Below are positions 1 to 8,811 of a DNA stretch of 64,000 bases, one piece after another; positions within the stretch are counted from its first letter, which is position 1, and each line of letters begins with the position of its first letter. The stretch comes from CAYZXL01 sp964482435 (lineage in GTDB: Bacteria; Auribacterota; JABMQX01): contig CAYZXL010000019.1 of assembly GCA_964482435.1 (NCBI GenBank), forward strand, positions 1 to 64,000, read 5' to 3'. A program made the translations under genes and the position numbers. The notes under the pieces were generated by a model. The model was not told where the DNA came from and ran no database searches. It saw only the letters and a program-made list of their open reading frames with translations.

Positions 1-648
1 CGCTCCACGCACAATAGCTTGTCCGCACGGGCGGCCGCCATCTCTTCCGCCCGACACGGATTGCGCCGCAGGATGTAGCGAACCCCTCCGTCCTGCGCCT
101 CACAAAGTTCCTCATCGAACATGTCCATCTGGATCACCCCTCGATTTGCCAACGCCTCAATCTGCGGCTTGGTGATAGCCGTGATGTAGTGGAAGCCCTC
201 CCGAGACAATTGCTCGATCTGCCCGCTCCTGATCATCCCCCGGTCCCCCACGAACGTCACCCTTCGGCAACCGAAACGCTCCGCAGCCTTTCGCACCTGG
301 GAGGCAAACGTAGTGGCATCAGTCCCGCCTTTGGCGGGATTGCCCCGGAGAACCTCCGTGGAGACCGGCTCCCCCTCCTCGTCACACAACAACCCCACCA
401 CGATCTGCTTCTTCCCCTTTTTCCCGTCACGCGAATGCCCGTAATCCCCAAAAGCGTTCTTTTCCCCCTCCAGGTACGTGCTCGTCACATCGTAAAGAAA
501 CAACTGAGGCGCTCGCCCCCCATTTCGCCTCCGAAACAGACAATCCTCGATCTTCACCTGCCGCCGCACACGGTACGACTCTCGCAGATAGGCGGTCTTG
601 TACACCTTTCGGTTTTTCGATGGCCAGCTTCCTCTCGCTAAATACATG
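1..648 (-). CDS. IS1634-type transposase, C-terminus beyond window edge, internally shortened
   Basis: Reading the minus strand from ATG at 648 gives an open frame that leaves the window at base 1. It contains a DDE-transposase core of the IS1634 group of the IS4 superfamily: LFLYDVTSTYLEG, then GHSRDGKKGKKQIVVG, then VTFVGDRGMI, YITAITKPQIEAL, and MDMFDEELCE followed by RYILRRNPCRAEE. The two Asp of the catalytic triad are in YDVTS and GDRGM; the catalytic Glu should lie beyond the window. The start region (KNRKVYKTAYLRESYR) resembles the N-terminus of this family, but only about a dozen residues separate it from the core, where I would expect well over a hundred. An in-frame internal deletion is therefore likely, and the element is probably inactive. 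The family call is firm; the deletion is inferred from remembered family length. Confidence 0.8.
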
Positions 649-720
649 CCTACCCAATACCACGACCGCTGAATCATGTCAAGTGAAAAATTGGAAAAAA
701 TGTCCACCGAGTTGCACGCC
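1..720. mobile_element. Partial IS1634-family insertion sequence (one end)
   Basis: The transposase frame fills the first 648 bases, and the element must continue past the left edge. The end nearest the transposase start should lie somewhere in about 650-720, just before unrelated DNA. I could not define a terminal inverted repeat or target-site duplication because the other end is missing, so the right boundary is a guess. Confidence 0.45.
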
Positions 721-940
721 TACACAAACCGCCCCTGAAAGCCCACTAACCCCTCTGATACCAATGCATTAAGTACGCATCAGTGAGGTGAACTTCCGCT
801 GCGAATGGGAGGTGCCGGCGGGGTATTCCCCACCCGCCGAAGGAGGTGCTTACGAGGAACGATGGGGCGCGAGAAAAAGACGCCGACTGCGAACAAGACG
901 GCTGCCACGTAGAAAGGCGCTGCGTCACAGGGAGGAGATC
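649..940. other. Intergenic, with a GC-rich hairpin at 816-839
   Basis: No gene is supported here; the overlapping open frames on both strands look like chance frames in GC-rich DNA. A hairpin with 7-bp arms (816-822 and 833-839, arm CGGCGGG) lies about 100 bases past the stop of the last gene of the minus-strand pilin operon. It has no T-run on the minus strand, so it is at best a weak or Rho-type terminator structure. Confidence 0.4.
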
Positions 941-1555
941 TCATGCTGGGCGGGAGCTAAGCTTCCTTATCCTGAGGAGGGCAACAATGGCGGCTGCGAG
1001 GCACAGGATGATGAATATCCAGGAGCCCACGCTGAAAATCCCCTCCCCGGGGTCCAAATACTGCGAACCGTGCGCATGCAGGAGCCTGCGTCGCTCGAGC
1101 AATCGGACGGGCAAAGCGACGGGCTTGAGCTCATCAGTTTCCCCCGACATCCGGACAAAGGCGTTGGAGTTGAAGTTCCTTTTTTCGGATGCTGGGCCGG
1201 CAATCCGGGAGATTTGTTTCTGAAGCCTTGTGTCCGCGGGATGTGTGGTCTGGGGCGAGTCGTTCAGTCTGGCTGGCTCGAGGGAAGCTTTTGGAAGCGG
1301 CAGCGGTTGCTGAGTGCCAGTTTGCCTGTCGCCTTTGGGTGCATCCTGCGAGAGAACGGCTTCCTCCTCGGTTGGCGCTGGTTCGTCCTGCTTTTCCGGG
1401 GACGCCACGAACATCGCCTCCGCTGGCGTGGAGAGGACGCCGAGGACAACGGCCGCTGCACCGCACAGAAGGGCCGTGGCCAGAATCGCCAGGGAGCGGC
1501 CCGCAAAAAAACCGAACAGGTAAGGTTTGCTGGTCAGTCTGCTTCGAGCACCCAT
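941..1555 (-). CDS. Small bitopic membrane protein at the end of the minor-pilin operon
   Basis: About 204 aa of unrecognised family. From Met at 1555 the protein has a basic N-terminus and a hydrophobic segment (LAILATALLCGAAAVVLG) that could be a signal anchor or signal peptide. A Pro/Glu/Gln-rich low-complexity middle follows, then a second hydrophobic helix near the end (SWIFIILCLAAAIVALL) with a short basic tail. A start at 1588 is also open, but it overlaps the preceding gene; the 1555 start has a GGGAGA stretch about ten bases upstream and begins at the basic N-terminus. It follows the PilX-like gene on the same strand at a distance of a few bases, so it is probably co-transcribed. A role in pilus assembly is inferred from position only. 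Confidence 0.6.
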   Translation of the reverse strand: MGARSRLTSKPYLFGFFAGRSLAILATALLCGAAAVVLGVLSTPAEAMFVASPEKQDEPAPTEEEAVLSQDAPKGDRQTGTQQPLPLPKASLEPARLNDSPQTTHPADTRLQKQISRIAGPASEKRNFNSNAFVRMSGETDELKPVALPVRLLERRRLLHAHGSQYLDPGEGIFSVGSWIFIILCLAAAIVALLRIRKLSSRPA

Positions 1556-1571
1556 CGCCACGTCATCTCCC

Positions 1572-3515
1572 TCAATACTCGTAGGCAAGTTGATAGTCCG
1601 GAGTGACTTCTCTCCAGGAGATAATCTTCAGCGGTCTCTTGACTCTCGGAAGAAGAAGTCCGAATTCTTCTCCACCCCCGGTGAACCTCTCGTCATGAAT
1701 CCATTCAGCACTTCCATCGTTCCTCAAGATGATTGCCTCGACCCGGGAGACTATTCCGCCCAGAAGTTGAATCTTTGTCGAGTTCCTTCCCCAATTGGCG
1801 ACGGTGGCGTGGTTGGTGTACATCATCGCATCAATGTGGTCGAGGCAATCGCCCCCGGCGGGGTTGAGGAACTTGGAGAACGCGATTGTACCGCTCTGCC
1901 AGTTGAGTTCTGGGGGCGTATATCCACCCCAACAGTCCTTGTGCAGGTTGGGATAGTTGGGGTCATTGAAATTGAAGTCTGCCAAAGCGATTCTCGGGTC
2001 CTGTGAGCCGTCGCCATCTATGTCCTCGCCGGACCCGGGGACGGGGTCTCCGACATTCTTGCCGGGGGGGATCAGTCCTTCTTCAAGGTCCTCCTGGGTA
2101 TAACGGTCAACGGTCCACTGACCATCTTTCTCTCCCTGGTCGCTGGTGTTGGGCATATGGTCAAGGCCATTGACGGCTTCGGCGCTTTCGTTAGAGGTGT
2201 TGTTGAGCCATGTACTGACGCTGCTCCTCCAGGTGGAACTCTGGAAGTCTCCTATGACCACGCTTTCCCGGGCAAACAGCCCGAGGCCGTCCTTGTCTGC
2301 GTTTGCCTGCCGCCACTCAGTGGCAGCCTGCATCCATGTCTCGTAGCGTACGAGGGGGTCGGTATAGGCGAAATAATCCCAGTTCGGCTTCCCTACGGGA
2401 TGGTTGACGTAGGTCAGGTTGTCCGAGATGTAAGCGTTCCTCTGGACATAGAGCGAACCTTTCCCCTTGACGCAGCCTTTTATGAGCAGGTCGCCTCGCA
2501 CCACGACCGGGCCGTCAACAATGATTGGGTTTTGCGCTGTCCCCCAGAGGACGAGATTTGACTTCTCGCCGGGTTCATCCCCGTAAACCGCATTGGAGAC
2601 CACCAGGTCCCCACCTCCCTCTCCTGCGCCCTGGATTTTGATGCTGCTGCCCTGTCCTCCATTCCACCCCTTGGCGTGGTCCTCATACAAATTCATGTCC
2701 GTGAGGTTCGGCATTTCCACGTGTTCAGGGCGGGTCAGCATCTGGTCCTGATTGTGGTCTTCTCCGGGGTCGAGGACGCCGTTCTTGTTTGAGTCCTCGT
2801 TCATATGCTGGTTGACGTCGAGCCGTCCCATCCCGTTCAGCGACGAGGCACCCGTTATGCTGAATCCGGAGTAGATGCCCCCGGGGTCCTTGTACTGCTT
2901 CACGCCCCTGACCCACTTGGATTCGGGATTTCCGTTCTCGTAGAGACTGCTGCTTGAGAAGGAAAAATGGCCGTTGGCGCGGACGTTGCCGTTCATCTTG
3001 AACTTGCTGGGTATTCCCTCCGTCCAGCCCCAATGGTTCAAAAAGTACGTGTAATCGAAAACCCGCGATGGCGCCAGCTCAAGGCTCAACGTCGCCGCGA
3101 CGGTCCGGCTTTCCCCTGCGTATGTTCCGGTGGACTTCACAGTAACTTCCCGGGCGTCCCTGTAGGGTGTCGAAACCCCGATTATCTCAACGTTGAAAGT
3201 ACCCTCCTCCGGCATCCCCGTTCGCAGAGCCATTTCAGCGGGCAAAGTTGTGATGGTTTCGTAATCAACGAAATAGAATGGGCGCAAAAAGGTCGCCAGT
3301 TGCCAACCACGCAAAATCTGATTCTGGGCGTAGTTGATGCCAGCTTCCGCATAATAGAAGGCGCGGAGCGAGGCGAGGCTTCTTCTGACCTGCACAACCT
3401 CCGTAGAGGTGTGGGACAGGAACGCCGCTGCTCCTATCACTAACGCCACTGCCAGAATCAGCGCTGCTGGCAGAACTGTCCCTCGTTCATATCGCCGACT
3501 GACTGGTCCACTCAT
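1572..3515 (-). CDS. Large PilX-like minor pilin/pilus assembly protein with Ca-binding-type loops
   Basis: 647 aa. The N-terminus has a short basic leader, a hydrophobic helix (AALILAVALVIGAAAFL) and then the stretch RAFYYAEAGINYAQNQI, the standard signature of PilX-type proteins of type IV pilus or type II secretion systems. The large C-terminal part is extracellular in such proteins. It holds two acidic loops resembling EF-hand or dockerin calcium sites: DSNKNGVLDPGE at residues 241-252, and DIDGDGSQDP near residue 498. PilX proteins are usually under 200 aa, so this is a strongly enlarged version, perhaps carrying a tip adhesin-like domain. It lies downstream of PilW- and PilV-like genes on the same strand. 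Family membership is clear from the N-terminus; the calcium binding is inferred from the motif. Confidence 0.8.
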   Translation of the reverse strand: MSGPVSRRYERGTVLPAALILAVALVIGAAAFLSHTSTEVVQVRRSLASLRAFYYAEAGINYAQNQILRGWQLATFLRPFYFVDYETITTLPAEMALRTGMPEEGTFNVEIIGVSTPYRDAREVTVKSTGTYAGESRTVAATLSLELAPSRVFDYTYFLNHWGWTEGIPSKFKMNGNVRANGHFSFSSSSLYENGNPESKWVRGVKQYKDPGGIYSGFSITGASSLNGMGRLDVNQHMNEDSNKNGVLDPGEDHNQDQMLTRPEHVEMPNLTDMNLYEDHAKGWNGGQGSSIKIQGAGEGGGDLVVSNAVYGDEPGEKSNLVLWGTAQNPIIVDGPVVVRGDLLIKGCVKGKGSLYVQRNAYISDNLTYVNHPVGKPNWDYFAYTDPLVRYETWMQAATEWRQANADKDGLGLFARESVVIGDFQSSTWRSSVSTWLNNTSNESAEAVNGLDHMPNTSDQGEKDGQWTVDRYTQEDLEEGLIPPGKNVGDPVPGSGEDIDGDGSQDPRIALADFNFNDPNYPNLHKDCWGGYTPPELNWQSGTIAFSKFLNPAGGDCLDHIDAMMYTNHATVANWGRNSTKIQLLGGIVSRVEAIILRNDGSAEWIHDERFTGGGEEFGLLLPRVKRPLKIISWREVTPDYQLAYEY

Positions 3516-3572
3516 CGTATTTGCATCTCCGTTGCATGGGTTTGCCCGCTTCGATTAGCTCCCAGCGTTATC

Positions 3573-4205
3573 TCACGTCTGAGTGTCAGGGTCCTCCGAT
3601 TTTCTGAGGAATGCTTTAGTTCGAAACCTCACGTGAGAGGAATGAGTCGTCTGAGAAGTCTCTGTCATCGAAAGGTCTATGCTGACGGCCTTTCCGCTCA
3701 GTTGAAATTGCACATCCTCGACCCGCCCGAAGGAGACAAGGGGCACCTCGTTCCCGGATATGGAGGTTGATGGGTCGTACATCATCTGGTTGTCCTGAAA
3801 GTACACTCTGCTTTCGACGTCGTCTCCCCCGTAGTATGTTGGGGGATTGTTCCGGTCCACACGAAAACGTATCCCTTTACCGCCGGTCTCGACAGTCACG
3901 TCTCCGTCCGCTGATTCTGCCAGGCCAAAACGGCCGCCCGGTCCCCGTATGATTTTCTCAAGGATAAGTCGCCCGCTACTCTGGAGGGCGAGGTCTCTCG
4001 TTCCTTCCTTCCAGGCAAGCATGGACATGGTGAACACCGTCATTAACCCCGCGATGATGATGACGAAGATAAGAAGCGCCACCATCGTCTCGCCCAGGGT
4101 GAAACCGTCAGGGGCCCTCCAGGAGTCTCCCGCCCCGGTGCGCTTGCAGGGTCTCAGCATCGGGCGGTCGGTCAGGCACGAGTTTCTATTCCTTGACCGC
4201 TTCAT
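3573..4205 (-). CDS. PilW-like prepilin with N-terminal cleavage/methylation site
   Basis: 210 aa. A long leader (about 34 residues, basic) ends in the type IV prepilin peptidase site G^FTLGETMVALLIFVIII: Gly at -1, Phe at +1, Glu at +5, then the hydrophobic pilin helix. The rest is a soluble beta-rich domain with no Cys pair. Its start codon overlaps the stop of the PilV-like gene upstream (ATGA, 4 bases), indicating translational coupling, and a PilX-like gene follows 57 bases downstream. The order V-W-X is typical of minor-pilin operons. The leader is longer than usual; no better Met was seen closer to the cleavage site, except one at about residue 16. Confidence 0.85.
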   Translation of the reverse strand: MKRSRNRNSCLTDRPMLRPCKRTGAGDSWRAPDGFTLGETMVALLIFVIIIAGLMTVFTMSMLAWKEGTRDLALQSSGRLILEKIIRGPGGRFGLAESADGDVTVETGGKGIRFRVDRNNPPTYYGGDDVESRVYFQDNQMMYDPSTSISGNEVPLVSFGRVEDVQFQLSGKAVSIDLSMTETSQTTHSSHVRFRTKAFLRKSEDPDTQT

Positions 4206-4645
4206 CTATCCGAAATCCTTGTAGGAGCAACAATGGTGTAGAGGCTTTCCGAGTAGTTGCGATTGGCTGACATGACTCTCTCCTGCCAGGTCACTGTCAC
4301 GGCGATCTCAAGGGCAGCGTCTCCGTCGTTGTCCGTGACGACGGTGGTGCGGGTGCATAACAGGTCATCATTCGGCAATAGCTCGTCCTGCCCTGTGTCC
4401 AGCACAAGATTTGTCTCGACACAAGGATTGGGGGAGAATGTGTTCAAGAAGTCGTAGCCGTTAGCTTTCAACTCCTCCAGTCTCGCTCGGAGGAGGTTGG
4501 CCGCGTGGATTCGGTGGCGGGAGACCGCGGTATGAACCCGGCCCATGAGGAACGAGGTCAAGAGGCCCATGACTGTGATGGCGACTATCAGAATCGGTAT
4601 TACGACCTCAATTAGAGTCAGACCCCTTGAGATGTTTCTTTCCAT
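4202..4645 (-). CDS. PilV-like prepilin
   Basis: 147 aa from the Met at 4645. The leader MERNISRG is followed by LTLIEVVIPILIVAITVMG: the prepilin peptidase site with Glu at +5 and the hydrophobic helix. The frame is open back to 4786, but that extension adds 47 residues unlike a pilin leader, so the short start is preferred although its ribosome site is weak (AGGGTG just upstream). One Cys pair (NPCVET and DLLCTR) could form the disulfide common in minor pilins. It is the first gene of the minus-strand operon and overlaps the next gene by four bases. Confidence 0.82.
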   Translation of the reverse strand: MERNISRGLTLIEVVIPILIVAITVMGLLTSFLMGRVHTAVSRHRIHAANLLRARLEELKANGYDFLNTFSPNPCVETNLVLDTGQDELLPNDDLLCTRTTVVTDNDGDAALEIAVTVTWQERVMSANRNYSESLYTIVAPTRISDR

Positions 4646-5615
4646 TGCACCCTGCAAATGACGCTTACGGCACATCGGCGGAACCATGCTTTGCGGGACG
4701 ATGGTGGGAACCGTGCAAGGATAGCTTGACATCCTTCCCATCAACCCACAGCGACTCGTTGTCCGTGAAGTTTCCTTACCTCCCAATGCATCCTGTCAGA
4801 AAGAATGGACCCTCCCGTCGCCAGGCGTTGCCTGTGCGGCAACGGGGTCAGGGGCAGACGAGAAAGCTTTGTGGGAAAAGCCCCATTTGTGGACAAAATT
4901 ACTCACTCTGGGGATGGTGTTATGCGGCGTCCGCTCCCTCCTTCTCGTCGAGGCCCCCCGAAAGCGCCGTCCAGAGACAGAATTTGGCGAGTGTAGAAAA
5001 GCATTTACCTTGCCACATCGGCGGGCATGCGCGACAGAAAAATCGTGGACGGGCTCCACCGGCCCGGCGCGACTCCTCTCGACGGTGCTTTATGACAGGG
5101 CGGCAGCAGTGGCCCGAGGTGAAGCTTCGACTCCCCGGGAGCCCGGGAAGCTCCGACTTTCTCATTGATAAGAAAACAGCCCGGCGGCGTCTCAACTTCG
5201 AGAAAATGCCGGGTATCCCCGTTTCCAGACAGTCCCTCCGAGGCAACGCCAGGAGGTAGTCTGTCCCTTCCCTCTCCCCTGGCCGCTGGCAGGGAAAAAC
5301 TCGACGATCTCTTCCCAAACAATCCCCGGCTCCCCAACGGGCACAAGCTGCCCCAACTCAAAACGGTCCTCGAGGTTCCTGGCTGCCTCTTTGACGGTCG
5401 TGAACCCGTCCGCGTCCGGCGCTCTTGCCATTCAGCAACGCCGAAAACGAGCCCCAGCCGCACAGGAAACCCCGTATTGCGAAGTCACCAATCAAGGGGT
5501 GAGGCGCGGGCTTCGTACGCTGCGCGCGGGTGAGGAAGCGCACACGTTTAACGCGCACAGCCGACCGGCCGTTTTCTTGCCTTCTCTGAGCGCCGACGTC
5601 GTCGGCCGAGCTTTC
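4646..5615. other. 970-bp region without a supported gene
   Basis: Several short overlapping frames exist on both strands, but none matches a family I know or has a convincing ribosome site. The most protein-like is a minus-strand frame at 5192-5431 (79 codons; its first half reads VKEAARNLEDRFELGQLVPV), which might be a gene remnant. The region must also hold the promoter of the pilin operon, but I could not identify -35/-10 boxes with confidence. Confidence 0.4.
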
Positions 5616-7604
5616 CTATTCTTTCGTCAGGACGGCGACGCCATAGGGAGGAAATTCCGCCTCTTTTGAGAACCTTTCCCCGGTCAGAAGCTCGAGATAC
5701 TCTGCCGGGAGGGAAACCTTTTTTGGCTCGTCCTGGAAATTCAGGAGAAACAGGAGGTCGCCTTTCTGGCCGGTCCGCGTGCAGACTTCTATCCCATCGG
5801 GGACACTGAAGAGTCCGTCGAAACCAGCCGCAGGAAGCAGCCAATCATGGAGGCGGTCGTAGAATTCGCCCCGGACGTTGGTGCCTACATAAACCGCCCG
5901 TCCTTTGCCGACTGTGTTGACGGAGACCGCGTGGTATCCCTCGTGCCAGCCGCGCGAGTAAGTTGCGAGAGAGACGGCTGTTTGGAGCGTAATCAAATCG
6001 GCGAAGAGGGAGGTCTCGTACTCGTTCCTACCGAGAGCGCCGCTCGTGCGGAGCTGATCAGAGGCTCCCTCGGTCAATGTATCCCAGGCGTGGATGGTGA
6101 TGCCGAAGAGCTTTGCCAATTCGCCCGGGAGGACTTTGTCTGTCATGTTGTTGTGGCGGTCTTTGATTCCGCAGCGGAAGGAAGCAACGAGAATCCCACC
6201 GCTCTCGACGAAGCGCTGCAAATTGGCAGCGATGTTTCCGTCAACGATGTAGAGCAACGGGGCAACTGCCAGCTTGTAAGGAGTCAGGTCGTCGGTGGGC
6301 CGGACGAAATCAACGCCGATTCCTCTTCGGCGCAACCCGTCGTAGAACTGCCCCACGACGTCGAGATATGGGAAAAGCTCCTGGTTCATGTACGACCTGT
6401 TCGACCAGAGACTGTCGTAATCAATGGCGATGGCTGCTCGGGATTTCACCACGGAGCCTTCGAGGTAAGGACTGAGCTTGCGAAGGTCTTTTGCGAACTG
6501 TCCGGCTTCCCAGTAGCTGATCGAGTTTTCCGTGCCGTCGTGCTGGAGAATCCCGGAATGGAATTGCTCGACTCCTGAAAGCGCTGCTCGCCAGCGAAAA
6601 TAGACGATTGCGTCGGCGCCGTGGGCCAACGACTGAAAACTGAACAGCCTCATGACGCCCGGTGGGAACGTCGGGGTGATTGTCTCCCGCGTCAGATAGC
6701 TGCACTGCTGTTCCATTATCCAGAAGTTCTTTTTCTTGATGCCGCGAGTGAAGTCGAGGTCCATGGCCGAAGGGCGGTAGTTGGCAGGGGTTCTCGGATA
6801 TGAATCGTAGGAGATGAAGTCGTATTTTTCTCCCAGCCTGAAGTAGTCAACCTGCTGGTCCGAAAGGCCCATGGTGTTGTGCGTGACAAAATGAGCTGGC
6901 GCGATAGACTTGATTGTTTCTATCTGCATGTCGCTGTAACGGACGACCATCTCAGAATGGAAACGGCAGAAGTCGAGGAAGAACGCAGGGTTGGAAGCGG
7001 CGTGCCAGGGCATCGGAATCTGCTCCCAGCTCGTGCAGTCGTGGCTCCAGAAGGCGTTTCCCCATGCGCGGTTCAGGGCATCGAGGGACCGGTGCTTCTT
7101 TCGGAGCCACCGCTGGAATTCCTTCCGGCATCCATCGCAATAGCATTTCGGCCCGCCAAACTCGTTGTCCACCTGCCAGCCGATGACGTTCGGGTTGTTG
7201 GCGAAATGGCGGGCCATCTCGCCGACGATCCTTCTCGAGTAGTAATAGTAGTGATGGTTGGTGATGCAGTAGTGTCGCCTCGTGCCAAACTCCATCCTCT
7301 CATTTCGGTGTCCTTGAGCGCTTGTGTTTTGCACGGGGAGAATGTCCGGGTGGCGAGTGATAAGCCAGGCGGGCGGGGCAGCGGTGGGCGTTCCAAGCAC
7401 AACCTTGATGCCCTTTTCCGCAAGAATCCCTATGACCCGATCGAGCCAGTCGAATCGAAACTCCCCGTCGTCAGGCTCCAGCCTGCTCCAGGCGAACTCG
7501 GCCATTCGGACGACGCTCAGCCCACACCTCTGCATCATCTGGGCGTCAACGGCCCACCTCTTCTCATCCCACTGCTCGGGGTAGTAGTCGGCTCCGACGT
7601 GCAT
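5616..7604 (-). CDS. Beta-galactosidase, glycoside hydrolase family 42
   Basis: 662 aa, the usual length for GH42. Start at 7604 is set by a perfect AAGGAG upstream; the frame stays open to 7880 but adds unrelated sequence. The TIM-barrel domain contains MHVGADYYPEQW, the acid/base Glu148 in QVDNEFG, and the nucleophile Glu298 in FWIMEQQ. Cys113, 154, 156 and 159 reproduce the zinc-binding quartet of GH42 (the last three as C-x-C-x2-C). The beta-sheet trimerisation domain (PLLYIVDGNI) and a C-terminal Greek-key domain follow. There is no signal peptide, so it acts in the cytoplasm on imported beta-galactosides. It is transcribed divergently from the fumarase genes. Family assignment is firm; substrate preference is not predictable from sequence alone. 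Confidence 0.95.
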   Translation of the reverse strand: MHVGADYYPEQWDEKRWAVDAQMMQRCGLSVVRMAEFAWSRLEPDDGEFRFDWLDRVIGILAEKGIKVVLGTPTAAPPAWLITRHPDILPVQNTSAQGHRNERMEFGTRRHYCITNHHYYYYSRRIVGEMARHFANNPNVIGWQVDNEFGGPKCYCDGCRKEFQRWLRKKHRSLDALNRAWGNAFWSHDCTSWEQIPMPWHAASNPAFFLDFCRFHSEMVVRYSDMQIETIKSIAPAHFVTHNTMGLSDQQVDYFRLGEKYDFISYDSYPRTPANYRPSAMDLDFTRGIKKKNFWIMEQQCSYLTRETITPTFPPGVMRLFSFQSLAHGADAIVYFRWRAALSGVEQFHSGILQHDGTENSISYWEAGQFAKDLRKLSPYLEGSVVKSRAAIAIDYDSLWSNRSYMNQELFPYLDVVGQFYDGLRRRGIGVDFVRPTDDLTPYKLAVAPLLYIVDGNIAANLQRFVESGGILVASFRCGIKDRHNNMTDKVLPGELAKLFGITIHAWDTLTEGASDQLRTSGALGRNEYETSLFADLITLQTAVSLATYSRGWHEGYHAVSVNTVGKGRAVYVGTNVRGEFYDRLHDWLLPAAGFDGLFSVPDGIEVCTRTGQKGDLLFLLNFQDEPKKVSLPAEYLELLTGERFSKEAEFPPYGVAVLTKE

Positions 7605-7842
7605 CTTTTCTCCTTGACATCTGGTTGAGTCGAGAGTTTGCCAACTCAGAAGGATTGATATCCGCAATAGCCCCCGCCGAAGAAATTCCAGCCGCCATTG
7701 TAAAGGATTCCCGGTGAAATGGGATAAAGTATCTTTGGTGCGCGGGCGCGATACGGCGGGAGGTGGGCCTGGCCTCCGCTGGCTCGCCCTGCTCGCCCCG
7801 TCGGAGAGCTTCACGCTAAGAAAGAAGAGAGGCGCTTCGCGG

Positions 7843-7871
7843 TTGACAGATGGTGGATATCGTAATAGAGT
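7843..7871 (+). promoter_or_regulatory. Sigma70-type promoter for the fumarase genes
   Basis: TTGACA at 7843-7848 is a perfect -35 box. After exactly 17 bases comes TAGAGT at 7866-7871 as a -10 box (4 of 6 consensus). The start codon of the fumarase alpha subunit is 55 bases further on, at 7927. The call is based on sequence pattern only. Confidence 0.6.
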
Positions 7872-7926
7872 AGGCGGCATTCCGAGTGGAAAGGGGTGGT
7901 GTCCGAGAAAGAGAGGGGAAGTACGA

Positions 7927-8811
7927 ATGGGCGAATTCTCGGCCTTCAGGAAGCATCTCGTCGAACTGATAAGGCGAACCTCGACGGACCTGTCTGACGA
8001 TGTTGTAGGTGCGATTCAAAAAGCTCGCCGAAAAGAAGAAGCTGGCTCGATGGCGCGGACTATTCTCGACCAGATTCTCCGAAACATCGAGCTGGCGAGG
8101 GAGAAGTCTGTGCCGGTCTGCCAGGACACGGGCACTCTGATCTTCTATGTTGATCATCCCGCAGGCACACCTGCGGCCCCGATACGCGCAGCAATTATCG
8201 CTGCCGTGAGAGAAGCCACGCGAAAATGCTACCTCCGCCCCAACTCCGTCGAGACGCTCTCCGGAGCGAACACGGGCGACAACGTCGGAATCGGACATCC
8301 TTCGATTCACTTTCACGAGTGGGCGAGCAAGGCGATTCGATTCCGGCTGATGCTGAAGGGGGGAGGGAGCGAGAACGTCGGGGCTCAGTATAGTTTGCCA
8401 GATGCCTGTCTGTCGGCGGGAAGGGACTTAGAAGGGGTGGAGAAATGCGTCATTGACGCGGTCTTCAAGGCTCAAGGGACGGGCTGCCCGCCGGGCATCA
8501 TCGGCGTGGGAATCGGTGGAGACCGAGGCTCATCCTACATTCTGTCAAAGGAGCAGTTTTTCCGTCGGCTGGACGATGAAAATCCGAACCCGACCCTGAG
8601 GAAAATGGAGGAGCGATTGGTCGAGAAGCTGAACTCACTGGGGATTGGTCCCATGGGACTGGGCGGAAAGACGACGGTGCTTGGCGTCAAAATCGGAGTC
8701 GCGAACCGCGTTCCCGCGTCCTATTTTGTGGCGGTCTCGTACATGTGCTGGGCGTATCGGCGGCGGTCTATGATCGTGAAAGGCGGAAAGGCAACGTATG
8801 ATCAGGATTAG
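7927..8811 (+). CDS. Class I fumarate hydratase (or tartrate dehydratase) alpha subunit
   Basis: 294 aa. This is the N-terminal half of the iron-sulfur-dependent class I fumarase family (fumarate + water to malate), which in many anaerobes is encoded as two genes. Recognisable parts are VPVCQDTGT near residue 65, SGANTGDNVGIG, GGGSENVG, GTGCPPGIIGVGIGG and the C-terminal VSYMCWAYRRR. The Cys in VCQDTG, GCPPG and MCWAYRR are placed like the three ligands of the [4Fe-4S] cluster. Start at 7927 follows GAGGGGAAG; the frame is open further upstream but unlike the family. The beta subunit overlaps its end by 14 bases. The homologous L-tartrate dehydratase cannot be excluded by sequence, but fumarase fits the fumarate-reductase genes at 25-28 kb. 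Confidence 0.9.
   Translation: MGEFSAFRKHLVELIRRTSTDLSDDVVGAIQKARRKEEAGSMARTILDQILRNIELAREKSVPVCQDTGTLIFYVDHPAGTPAAPIRAAIIAAVREATRKCYLRPNSVETLSGANTGDNVGIGHPSIHFHEWASKAIRFRLMLKGGGSENVGAQYSLPDACLSAGRDLEGVEKCVIDAVFKAQGTGCPPGIIGVGIGGDRGSSYILSKEQFFRRLDDENPNPTLRKMEERLVEKLNSLGIGPMGLGGKTTVLGVKIGVANRVPASYFVAVSYMCWAYRRRSMIVKGGKATYDQD

Noticed and set aside
788..1606. 272-codon plus-strand frame over the end of the pilin operon
   Set aside because: It is antisense to the real membrane-protein gene, Arg/Gly-rich and without a recognisable domain or ribosome site.
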